This document shows positions 1 through 5,743 of a stretch of DNA of 9,716 nucleotides, in pieces. The notes beneath the pieces were generated by a model. That model was given only the letters and a program-made list of their open reading frames with translations. It made no database searches and had not been told where the DNA came from. The DNA is from Planctomycetia bacterium (GTDB lineage Bacteria; Planctomycetota; Phycisphaerae; Phycisphaerales; UBA1924), in assembly GCA_005776545.1 (NCBI GenBank), contig SXOY01000054.1, positions 1 through 9,716 of the forward strand, given 5' to 3'. Position 1 is the first letter of the stretch, and the number at the start of each line of letters is the position of its first letter. The translations under genes were made by a program, and so were the position numbers.

Positions 1-630
1 CACATAGTCCACCGCGCCAAGCAGCAGCAATATCAGCAACAACCAGATCACCAGATCGATCGTCATCGTTGCGATTTCTTTCATCGCCCCTGCCATCGTC
101 AATGCCGGAAGCTCCGCAATCCGCGGCAGCAATTTCCACACGTACGACGCTCCCACCACAAACACCAGCGCGACCTTGAGCACGCTGACGCCACTCTTCC
201 CCGCATTGGAAATCCCAAAGAGCTTCTGAATCCCGGCGATCGGATTGAGTTTGTCCAGATTCGGCATCAAGGGCTTAGTTGTCAGAATGAACCCAAACTG
301 CCCCGCATGCGCCAGGTACGTTGCCACCATCGCAATCGCGAGAATCGGTGCCACCGCCCATGCACCATTCATCGCCAGTCGTGTCAGCGTCTCTTGAACT
401 CCGCCAATGGTCAGCGAATTCCCAGCATCATTGAAGTCAAGTCCATACTTGAGCGAGCGCCCCATGCCATCCATCAATGGCCGCGAAAACACCTGCAATG
501 TGATGCAGATGACCAGCAGCTGCGCCGCCGAAGCAAGGTCCATGCTCCGCGGCACTTCCCCTCGTCCGCGCGCGTCCTCAAGCCGCTTGCCGCTGGGTGC
601 TTCAGTCTTGTCGCCCAAGTCCTCTGCCAC
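1..630 (-). CDS. flhB: Flagellar export switch protein FlhB, N-terminal part (3' end outside window)
   Basis: FlhB is the export-apparatus protein that switches substrate class after autocleavage. 210 residues are visible and the frame is open to the window edge. The start is GTG 630, with VAEDLGDKTEAPSGKRLEDA followed by RGRGEVPRSMDL, the canonical FlhB N-terminus. Membrane helices lie at ~33-48, 88-106, 150-165 and 191-207, and the conserved loop KLNPIAGIQKLFGI spans ~127-140. The cytoplasmic autocleavage domain with its NPTH motif would lie outside the window. GTG is the only sensible start: the fliR TGA is two codons upstream in the same frame, GAGGGGGG lies nine bases before it, and the first ATG would remove the conserved N-terminus. 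Confidence 0.95.
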   Translation of the reverse strand, partial: MAEDLGDKTEAPSGKRLEDARGRGEVPRSMDLASAAQLLVICITLQVFSRPLMDGMGRSLKYGLDFNDAGNSLTIGGVQETLTRLAMNGAWAVAPILAIAMVATYLAHAGQFGFILTTKPLMPNLDKLNPIAGIQKLFGISNAGKSGVSVLKVALVFVVGASYVWKLLPRIAELPALTMAGAMKEIATMTIDLVIWLLLILLLLGAVDYV

Positions 631-633
631 AGA

Positions 634-1425
634 TCAGTGCCCCCCTCTTGACCACGCCAACAACTCACGCAAAACCGCCGCAGATTCATCTCCTACAGCA
701 ATTCCCGTCGCACGCATGCTCACAATCAGGATCGCCATCGCCGCCACGATCTTCATGGTGAACCCAACGGTCATCACATTGAGTGCGGGCATCGTTCGCG
801 ACAGGAATCCAAACACCACCAGAAGCAACGCGATAATCGCCATCACCGGTGCCGACATTCTGACTGCGAGTTCCAATCCACCTGAAAGCGACCCGATGAT
901 CAACTCGCTGGGAATCATCGACGTGGTAAACGCGCCGACCGGCACGAGCTTAAACGTGTTCATCACCGCGATGAAGCTCCCCTCAATTCCGCCCACCGCC
1001 AGAAATGTCGAAAGGCCCAGATACGAAAACAACTGCCCAATCGCATCTGACTCAGATTCCAACGTCGGGTTGTATGTCTGGCCCAGTCCAAACCCCAACT
1101 GCTGGCTCGTTACAACACCTGCCGCCTGCATCGCCATAATTGGTGCGCTGGCGATAAGGCCCACCACAAATCCAATGATCGATTCTGACAGCACAAGCGG
1201 CAGCAATGTGAACAAATCGGTGACCGGTGTCTCTTTGAACGATGCTGGAACCGCTGGGAAAATCGCCGCCGAGAGAGCTAGTACGAGCAGCCCTTTCACT
1301 TTCATCGGAACAGCCAGACTCGAAAGCAAAGGTGCGAACATGAACAACCCAGCCAACCTTGACACTACAAGAAGGTAAGGAAACAAATACGGAAATAGTG
1401 GCGCAAGGCTTGGCACTGCGATCAT
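634..1425 (-). CDS. fliR: Flagellar export gate protein FliR
   Basis: FliR completes the FliP5Q4R1 export-gate core in the inner membrane. The 263-residue product has the normal family length and is strongly hydrophobic throughout. The N-terminus LLVVSRLAGLFMFAPLLSS and following VPMKVKGLLVLALSAAI are typical FliR (R..... P.......P...K..L). IIGFVVGLIASAPIMAMQAAG with VVTSQQLGFGLGQTYNP (QMG..FA..VDP in other species) and SRTMPALNVMTVGFTMKI are further hallmarks. A tandem FPYLFPYL occurs near the start. The coding frame extends upstream to GTG 1485 inside fliQ, but this is unlikely to be used. flhB starts in the same frame, one codon after the TGA stop. Confidence 0.94.
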   Translation of the reverse strand: MIAVPSLAPLFPYLFPYLLVVSRLAGLFMFAPLLSSLAVPMKVKGLLVLALSAAIFPAVPASFKETPVTDLFTLLPLVLSESIIGFVVGLIASAPIMAMQAAGVVTSQQLGFGLGQTYNPTLESESDAIGQLFSYLGLSTFLAVGGIEGSFIAVMNTFKLVPVGAFTTSMIPSELIIGSLSGGLELAVRMSAPVMAIIALLLVVFGFLSRTMPALNVMTVGFTMKIVAAMAILIVSMRATGIAVGDESAAVLRELLAWSRGGH

Positions 1426-1685
1426 CCTCCTAGCGGCAACCGCAGCAGCATTTGTGTATATTCCACCAACCGCTCCACAATCCACGGCAACAGCAACACC
1501 GCCACGACGATCATCGCCACAATCTTCGGGACCAGCGCCAGACTTTGATCCTGAATTGATGTGATCGCCTGCAAGATGCTTATCACAAGCCCCACCACGA
1601 TCCCAGCAAGTAGAATGGGCGCGGCGATCTTGAGCGTAATGATCAACATCTCTCTCACAAGCTCTACCGCAGAATCATCAACCAT
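1422..1685 (-). CDS. fliQ: Flagellar export gate protein FliQ
   Basis: FliQ is the small two-helix subunit that packs around FliP/FliR in the export gate. The 87-residue product has the normal family length, with membrane helices at ~16-38 and ~52-72 separated by the conserved loop LQAITSIQDQSLALVPKI. The start is ATG with AAGGAG seven bases upstream, 19 bp after fliP. Its TGA stop overlaps the fliR ATG (ATGA). Confidence 0.96.
   Translation of the reverse strand: MVDDSAVELVREMLIITLKIAAPILLAGIVVGLVISILQAITSIQDQSLALVPKIVAMIVVAVLLLPWIVERLVEYTQMLLRLPLGG
1426..1431 (-). promoter_or_regulatory. Ribosome binding site of fliR, ambiguous start
   Basis: AGGAGG directly abuts ATG 1425 with no spacer, while an in-frame GTG at 1416 lies nine bases downstream at a more usual distance. 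The ATG overlaps the fliQ stop as ATGA and could be used by coupled translation. The two choices differ by three residues. Confidence 0.5.
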
Positions 1686-1704
1686 CGCGCTGCTCCTTCG
1701 ACTC

Positions 1705-2676
1705 TCAACACATCAACGTCTGCAACCCCTGCCATACCCGCGGATCCACTATCGCCGCCGAAGCTGTCGCCGCACCAGGTTGCGTAAACCCGTGCATGAG
1801 GCTGCCCACCACCAGCGTCCACCCATCCACCAGTACAAACAGCAGCAACTTGAACGGCAAACTCACCAGCACCGGCGGCAACATCATCATGCTCATCGAA
1901 ATCAGCAAGCTTGAAATCACGATATCGATGATCAAAAACGGCAAATACACGCGGAAACCCAGCAGAAATGCCGTCTTTAGTTCACTCAACATGTACGCCG
2001 GAATCAATGACACCATGTCAACATCCGCCCGCGTCAGTTTCTCTGGCTGCGATGCATCTATTCCGCGATAATCAAGCACCATGTACACACTCGACCAGTT
2101 CCCCGTCGTCTCAATCTGTGCAAACATGAAATCCCGCAACGGTTGCTTTGCCTGATTCCAGAGTTGGTCATAGTTCTGCACCTCTCCACGCTGATACGGA
2201 ATCACCGCTTCGTCATACACGCGCTGCGCTGTCGGTGCCATCACCAGCATCGTCATGAAAAGGGCTAATCCCACCGTCACCTGCGGCGGGGGCACGCTCG
2301 CTGTACCAATCGCCTGCTTCAACAACCCCAGCACCACCGTGATCCGCACAAAGCACGTCGTCATCAACATGATCGACGGCGCAAGGCTGATCACAGTCAA
2401 GATCAACATGATGTTGATCGCCGGACTCAACCCGCCCATTGGTCCAGAACTCGCCGTTGAATTCCCCTGCCCGCTCGGCAATTGCCGCCCGACCGAGTCT
2501 AGTACTTCAAGCGGATTCACAGTCGAGCCAACATCTCGCGGCAACAGTGCATTCAGCGGCGATGCCGTGGCTGGCGACGTCGTCCCTGGAATTGGCGGGC
2601 CATAGACCTGCGCGTTGGTGTTGATTCCGATGACCATGCACGCCACGAATGCAGCGAATTTGAGTTGCTTTTTCAT
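1705..2676 (-). CDS. fliP: Flagellar export gate protein FliP
   Basis: FliP forms the pentameric core of the flagellar type III export gate. The 323-residue product has a signal peptide (residues 1-22, cleavage near TNA-Q) and an unusually long Pro/Ser/Gly-rich periplasmic segment (~23-83). The conserved part follows: INIMLILTVISLAPSIMLM, then the signature CFVRITVVLGLLKQAIGT and PPPQVTVGLALFMT (residues ~108-142). The second signature is PAYMLSELKTAFLLGFRVYL and IDIVISSLLISMSMMMLPP (~226-268). The end (VDGWTLVVGSL) carries a ~30-residue extension with no counterpart in the ~245-residue enterobacterial protein. The start is ATG in an ATGA overlap with fliO, with GAGGTG five bases upstream. 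Confidence 0.96.
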   Translation of the reverse strand: MKKQLKFAAFVACMVIGINTNAQVYGPPIPGTTSPATASPLNALLPRDVGSTVNPLEVLDSVGRQLPSGQGNSTASSGPMGGLSPAINIMLILTVISLAPSIMLMTTCFVRITVVLGLLKQAIGTASVPPPQVTVGLALFMTMLVMAPTAQRVYDEAVIPYQRGEVQNYDQLWNQAKQPLRDFMFAQIETTGNWSSVYMVLDYRGIDASQPEKLTRADVDMVSLIPAYMLSELKTAFLLGFRVYLPFLIIDIVISSLLISMSMMMLPPVLVSLPFKLLLFVLVDGWTLVVGSLMHGFTQPGAATASAAIVDPRVWQGLQTLMC

Positions 2677-3497
2677 CCTCGCACCTCAAATCTCGCGCGG
2701 CCTCGAAGGTTCTCAAGACGTGCCTGCAACGGTGACATCCCTTCCGACTTCGCCATGCCTGCATGAACATTCGCTGGCACAGTTCCAACCGTCGCACGCT
2801 TGACACTCCGCAGCGGCATCGGCACCGGCTCAATTGGAATCTCCCCTCGCTTCGAATACGCCCGATCCTCCTGCGTCAACATGTGCTCAAATTTCTGTCG
2901 GCTTTGCTCGGTCTCCGCATCCTGCGACTTCAGAAGTATCGATGCGACATCCTCCGCTTCATCCACCTCGCACAACGTTGTCATTGTCACGCCGCCAAGC
3001 TTTCCGCCCGACGATTGGCTCACAAGCAAGATCCGCCGGTCGAGTTTGAGCAAAACCAGCGTACACCCGCGGCCAACCGGGTACCTCCCCAGCACTTCCA
3101 ATATCCCAGATGGTGCCCGTCCCCCGGCTCCCATTGCTGCCCACAATCCGCCCGATTTCCGTGCCGCATTTCTCGCGAAATACGCAATGACACCGATGAC
3201 CGAAAGCACCGTCGCGAGTGCTCCGACCGTTGTGGCAGTCCCCGGATCCATCAGCTTGCCAGTAGAATCTTCCGCAGGCTTAGAAAGTGCTTGACTCTCC
3301 TTCGCCTTTCCCAGGGGCAGAGCCTCAGACTTTGTCACCCTCGGCTTTTCAACCTTGAGGCTGTCAGCGCTATTTATGACTGCGGGCACTTCCGCCGGCG
3401 GCCCAACAAGGTCATCTCCGCGCGCAGTTGCCACAATGACACACATCCAGAGTGGCACCGATGCGATCAACCAGCGTGTGAGACAACGATTCAGCAT
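2673..3497 (-). CDS. fliO: Flagellar biosynthesis protein FliO
   Basis: FliO assists assembly of the FliP export-gate ring in the inner membrane. The 274-residue product has a likely signal peptide or first membrane helix at 8-26 (RWLIASVPLWMCVIVATARG), a low-complexity linker, a membrane helix at ~91-108 (VGALATVLSVIGVIAYFA) and then the FliO domain at ~130-165 (GILEVLGRYPVGRGCTLVLL, KLDRRILLVSQSSG). The ~100-residue charged tail is unconserved. Known FliO proteins are often ~100-220 residues, so this one is long. ATG 3497 is chosen because a GAAGGG lies seven bases upstream; ATG 3539 would overlap fliN. The TGA stop overlaps the fliP ATG by 4 bp. FliO is a weakly conserved family, so position contributes much of the confidence. 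Confidence 0.85.
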   Translation of the reverse strand: MLNRCLTRWLIASVPLWMCVIVATARGDDLVGPPAEVPAVINSADSLKVEKPRVTKSEALPLGKAKESQALSKPAEDSTGKLMDPGTATTVGALATVLSVIGVIAYFARNAARKSGGLWAAMGAGGRAPSGILEVLGRYPVGRGCTLVLLKLDRRILLVSQSSGGKLGGVTMTTLCEVDEAEDVASILLKSQDAETEQSRQKFEHMLTQEDRAYSKRGEIPIEPVPMPLRSVKRATVGTVPANVHAGMAKSEGMSPLQARLENLRGRARFEVRG

Positions 3498-3510
3498 TTC
3501 CAAGCCCTTC

Positions 3511-4032
3511 TTAACTGGCGGCCTTGGGGCGACCAGCATCCGGCAGACTCAGAATCTGATTAATTCGAACGCAGAAGTTGTCATTCAGAACCAGCACTTC
3601 GCCGCGAGCAACATGGCGATCATTCACATACACATCCACAGGATCGCCCGCGAGCTTGTCAAGTTCCACTACCGCGCCTTCTGAAAGTCGCAGCACATCT
3701 TTCACCAACATCTGCGTGCGCCCTAGCTCGATCTTGACGTTCAGATTGACATCTGACAACAACTCAAGACCCGTTGGCTCTGTGCTCGTCGCGTTTTGTG
3801 TAAATGCCGGGAAGTTAAACGCATCCGCCTCGCTCGGGCTAGCTGCCGGCGTCTCAGCCTCAGAAGCGATCGGAAACTCGTTGCTCGTTTTTCCGATTCC
3901 AGATAGATCGCCCAGCGCGGCCATCGCTTCGTGTGCCGCTTTCAGCGCAGACGCTGCTGCCTCATCGATAGGCTGGGATCCATCTCTATTTTCAGGCTGG
4001 CTTCCACCAGCTCCGGTCTCGTTCTCGGCCAT
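3511..4032 (-). CDS. fliN: Flagellar motor switch (C-ring) protein FliN
   Basis: FliN forms the base of the cytoplasmic C-ring, binding CheY-P and the export ATPase complex. The 173-residue product has a SpoA domain at ~90-162: LLSDVNLNVKIELGRTQMLV, then KDVLRLSEGAVVELDKLAGD, PVDVYVNDRHVARGEVLVL and NDNFCVRINQI. The N-terminal ~85 residues are an Ala/Ser/Glu-rich extension with one predicted helix (EAAASALKAAHEAMAALGDL), longer than the ~137-residue enterobacterial FliN. The conserved NFG-x-R motif has Cys at 154 in place of Gly. fliM is not adjacent. fliO begins 13 bp after the TAA stop, and the fliO Shine-Dalgarno overlaps the fliN end. Confidence 0.93.
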   Translation of the reverse strand: MAENETGAGGSQPENRDGSQPIDEAAASALKAAHEAMAALGDLSGIGKTSNEFPIASEAETPAASPSEADAFNFPAFTQNATSTEPTGLELLSDVNLNVKIELGRTQMLVKDVLRLSEGAVVELDKLAGDPVDVYVNDRHVARGEVLVLNDNFCVRINQILSLPDAGRPKAAS

Positions 4033-4039
4033 CCCTGGC

Positions 4040-4045
4040 CCTCCT
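4040..4045 (-). promoter_or_regulatory. Ribosome binding site deciding the fliN start
   Basis: A perfect AGGAGG lies seven bases upstream of ATG 4032. The upstream in-frame TTG at 4053 would place the Shine-Dalgarno inside the coding region, so it is rejected as the start. Confidence 0.75.
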
Positions 4046-4048
4046 GTC

Positions 4049-4097
4049 GGCAAGTTCTGCTTGCCTATCAGTTACGGACTTGCGCATCCTGCGCAAG
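4049..4097 (-). promoter_or_regulatory. Structured leader of fliN (two stem-loops)
   Basis: Two perfect hairpins precede fliN. One has 8-bp arms CTTGCGCA (4079-4086) and TGCGCAAG (4090-4097) with a 3-nt loop. Its second arm reuses part of the 13-bp inverted repeat, so the two pairings are mutually exclusive. The other is GGCAAG (4049-4054) with CTTGCC (4060-4065), ending three bases before the AGGAGG of fliN. A regulatory role in fliN translation or mRNA processing is inferred. No convincing promoter is visible between the terminator candidate and fliN. Confidence 0.45.
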
Positions 4098-4199
4098 CTC
4101 TGCCCGCATGTGCCTCTATCGACCCGCCGCTCCAACTTGATCCACATTTGTAAAACAGACACAGGCCCGCACCACCGCGGGCCTGCGCAGAGCTTGCGC
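4091..4199. repeat. 13-bp perfect inverted repeat flanking the fliL-fliN gap structure
   Basis: GCGCAAGCTCTGC at 4091-4103 is exactly complementary to GCAGAGCTTGCGC at 4187-4199. The arms bracket 83 bp that include the terminator-like hairpin. I see no flanking target-site duplication, so a miniature mobile element is possible but unproven. Large-scale folding of the fliN leader is the alternative. Confidence 0.5.
4162..4185 (-). terminator. Candidate intrinsic terminator downstream of fliL
   Basis: A perfect 9-bp GC-rich stem (CAGGCCCGC and GCGGGCCTG arms, 6-nt loop) begins 31 bases after the fliL stop. In the transcript it is followed by UGUCUGUUUUA, a moderate U-tract set a few bases away from the stem. 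This is the best terminator candidate in the window, though the imperfect U-tract makes partial termination more likely than complete. Confidence 0.5.
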
Positions 4200-4216
4200 T
4201 AGTTGTCTGCCTTACC

Positions 4217-4807
4217 TCAATCCGTCGCAAAACCGCGGCAGCGAGGTATCAAAACCCGCTCTACTCGTGGGTTCCCGTCGGCATCGGCCCCGAAAATCTT
4301 GTGAGACAGAGCGGTCAACTGCCGGCTCAGCGTTTCCTTACCCGGCTCTTTCAACTGACTGTGCTGCGCTCGACTGAAAATCCGGGCAACCTCTTCCTTA
4401 ATCTCTGCTTCACGGCGTTTGAGCTGTTCAGCCACAATCGCCTCGTTTTTCTTCTTCACCTTGATATACACGCCAACGTCCCACAGCCAAACGCGGCCGG
4501 TCTGCATGTTCTGCAGCTTGTCTTCCATGAGTTTCAGTTCAATTTCGGCATCATCATCCAGCACAGCCTCACCACCACCATGCCCGCCTTCCGCTGGCGC
4601 ACCGCCGTGGCCGCCCTCAACGCCGTGCGCTTCAGCAGCCTGTGGCTTCTTGCTCGACATCGACACCACCACGTAGACACCCGCGCCTTCGACGAGCATC
4701 AGTGCCGCCACGATTCCCAGCAGCTTGATCGGCGGCTTCTTCTTTGCCCCCTCTTCTGCTGCGGGTGCTGGTGCATCTTCTTTGGGTTTCGCTTCCTTGT
4801 CAGACAT
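4217..4807 (-). CDS. fliL: Flagellar basal body-associated protein FliL
   Basis: FliL is a single-pass inner-membrane protein that surrounds or supports the stator at the motor. The 196-residue product has a Lys/Ala/Pro-rich cytoplasmic N-terminus, one membrane helix at ~28-50 (LLGIVAALMLVEGAGVYVVV) and a Gly/His linker at ~58-80 (HGVEGGHGG repeats). A periplasmic FliL domain at ~88-196 includes 'IELKLMEDKLQNMQTGRVWLWDVGVYIKV' and a basic/acidic helix before GKETLSRQLTALSHKIF. The ending VERVLIPRCRGFATD corresponds to the usual 'V..VLFT.FVVQ' C-terminus. ATG with GAGGGAG seven bases upstream sets the start. It follows the motA-like gene by 165 bp, and fliM, its usual downstream partner, is not found after it. 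Confidence 0.9.
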   Translation of the reverse strand: MSDKEAKPKEDAPAPAAEEGAKKKPPIKLLGIVAALMLVEGAGVYVVVSMSSKKPQAAEAHGVEGGHGGAPAEGGHGGGEAVLDDDAEIELKLMEDKLQNMQTGRVWLWDVGVYIKVKKKNEAIVAEQLKRREAEIKEEVARIFSRAQHSQLKEPGKETLSRQLTALSHKIFGADADGNPRVERVLIPRCRGFATD

Positions 4808-4972
4808 GCTTCAACTCCCTCGCGTTCCATTACCCGATAGGGGTACGACTAGCGTGGTCATCGACTTCTTGAGGAGTTCCAATCAATGCAAGCGGATCGA
4901 TCACAGGCAGCGATCCCTACTTGTTCTCACAGTCGGCAGCATGTACACATTGACCATTGTTCTCGGACGACT
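4808..4972. other. 165-bp gap between motA-like gene and fliL
   Basis: The position normally held by motB contains no recognisable MotB sequence: there is no basic N-terminus with a 'W..SYADF' segment and no membrane helix. The longest minus-strand frames are about 18 and 24 codons and resemble nothing. The fliL ribosome binding site (GAGGGAG) lies at the end of the gap, seven bases before the start. I see no clear promoter or terminator in it. Confidence 0.6.
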
Positions 4973-5659
4973 TCACGCCGCACGTTTGATTTCGACTGCC
5001 TCGGTGACCCATTCGCCTTGCCCGGGCATCAATCCCATGAGTCGCTCACGCATTCGCTTTGCATCAAGTCCTTCCGCTAGCGAGACAACACCTTCAACGA
5101 CGATCAATCTCCGCAACAGTTCCGAGCGGTTTCCGGTTGCTGTTGACCAGTCTCCCCTGGATAAGACACCACTGATCATTCCGGTGAAAATACTGACAGC
5201 AACTACTACCGCTGTCACTGAGGAAATGTCCGTACCATTGATGCCTGCTATCACCATCTGAATTGCGCCGATTGCCGCAAATATCAGCGACACGCACACG
5301 CACACACTGCGGGCAATTTCCCACGTACCGATGCTGGCATTTCCTTGCGCGCCAAGATAGCTGCCCTCAAGCTGGCCGCGAATCGCTGTGGAATTTCGCC
5401 CTTCGAGGGCCATCGTCACGCCGCGCGCGAGCAACGGGTCCTTCATCGTTGCTGCACTTTGAGCCATGACTACTAAGCTGTGTTTCTGCCTGATTTCGGC
5501 CAAGCCCACCAGATCGTGCACCGTGCGATTCAAATCGCCGTGCCGCTGGTTCGCACTTGCACGAACAAGGCTTGATATCTTGAGCAATCGCACCAAAGGA
5601 ACGCAGAGTAATCCTGCGCTGACCATCGCACCCAACATGATGATTATCGATGCTTCCAC
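4973..5659 (-). CDS. MotA-like flagellar stator homologue, short and divergent
   Basis: MotA is the membrane stator subunit that, with MotB, couples ion flow to rotation. The 228-residue product aligns by eye to MotA from TM2 onward. EASIIIMLGAMVSAGLLCVP (residues 2-21) parallels TM2. The cytoplasmic core shows HDLVGLAEIRQKHSLVVM, then 'DPLLARGVTMALEGRNSTAIRGQLE' (residues ~74-98), matching 'D.FL..G..M.VDG.....IR..L'. Hydrophobic stretches at ~118-140 and ~148-166 parallel TM3 and TM4, and the end LLRRLIVVEGVVSLAEG...RERLMGLMP matches the MotA C-terminus. TM1 is missing, and the prolines expected at the start of TM3 (YAP-x-LG in MotA; VCVCVS here) and the end of TM4 are absent. No motB follows. 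It may be a repurposed or degenerate paralogue, so I give no gene symbol. A diverged ExbB/TolQ-family protein is the alternative. Confidence 0.75.
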   Translation of the reverse strand: MEASIIIMLGAMVSAGLLCVPLVRLLKISSLVRASANQRHGDLNRTVHDLVGLAEIRQKHSLVVMAQSAATMKDPLLARGVTMALEGRNSTAIRGQLEGSYLGAQGNASIGTWEIARSVCVCVSLIFAAIGAIQMVIAGINGTDISSVTAVVVAVSIFTGMISGVLSRGDWSTATGNRSELLRRLIVVEGVVSLAEGLDAKRMRERLMGLMPGQGEWVTEAVEIKRAA

Positions 5660-5664
5660 GTAAG

Positions 5665-5672
5665 CCCCCTCT
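5665..5672 (-). promoter_or_regulatory. Ribosome binding site deciding the motA-like start
   Basis: AGAGGGGG lies five bases upstream of GTG 5659. Upstream in-frame candidates (GTG 5737, ATG 5725) would lie at or above the sigma-28 promoter and would add a hydrophilic leader that matches nothing in MotA. Confidence 0.65.
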
Positions 5673-5690
5673 GTTAGAGCGTCGTGGTGG

Positions 5691-5717
5691 TTATCGGCGT
5701 CAAAAACACCTCGCTTA
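5691..5717 (-). promoter_or_regulatory. Sigma-28 (FliA)-type promoter for the motA-like gene
   Basis: On the minus strand TAAG (5717-5714) is followed after exactly 15 bases by GCCGATAA (5698-5691). The flagellar sigma-28 consensus is TAAA-N15-GCCGATAA, so the -10 box is perfect, the spacing exact and the -35 core 3 of 4. It sits in the short gap after flgE. Transcription would begin around 5685, just ahead of the ribosome binding site and GTG start at 5659. motA genes are classical late FliA-dependent genes, which supports the call. A FliA gene is not in the window. Confidence 0.65.
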
Positions 5718-5743
5718 ACCAGCATCCGGAGTTTCACCGACCA

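Noticed and set aside
407..1378. 323-codon plus-strand open frame
   Set aside because: It is antisense to fliR and flhB, whose products are unmistakable. Its translation is Ser/Thr/Ile-rich with no family resemblance, as expected from the complement of a hydrophobic gene.
1426..1485. Extended fliR start at GTG 1485
   Set aside because: It would overlap fliQ by 64 bp and add an N-terminus not seen in FliR. The AGGAGG supports a start at 1425 or 1416.
2763..3563. 266-codon plus-strand open frame
   Set aside because: It is antisense to fliO and the end of fliN. The Arg/His/Cys-rich composition is typical of a shadow frame.
4110..4150. Possible sigma-28 promoter before fliN (GTCGATAG with TCAAGTTG upstream)
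   Set aside because: The -10 matches only 6 of 8 positions and the spacing to the -35-like element is two bases short, so it is no better than chance.
4808..4972. Very short frames (about 18 and 24 codons) in the motA-like/fliL gap
   Set aside because: No ribosome binding site of note and no resemblance to MotB or FlbD; the lengths are expected by chance.
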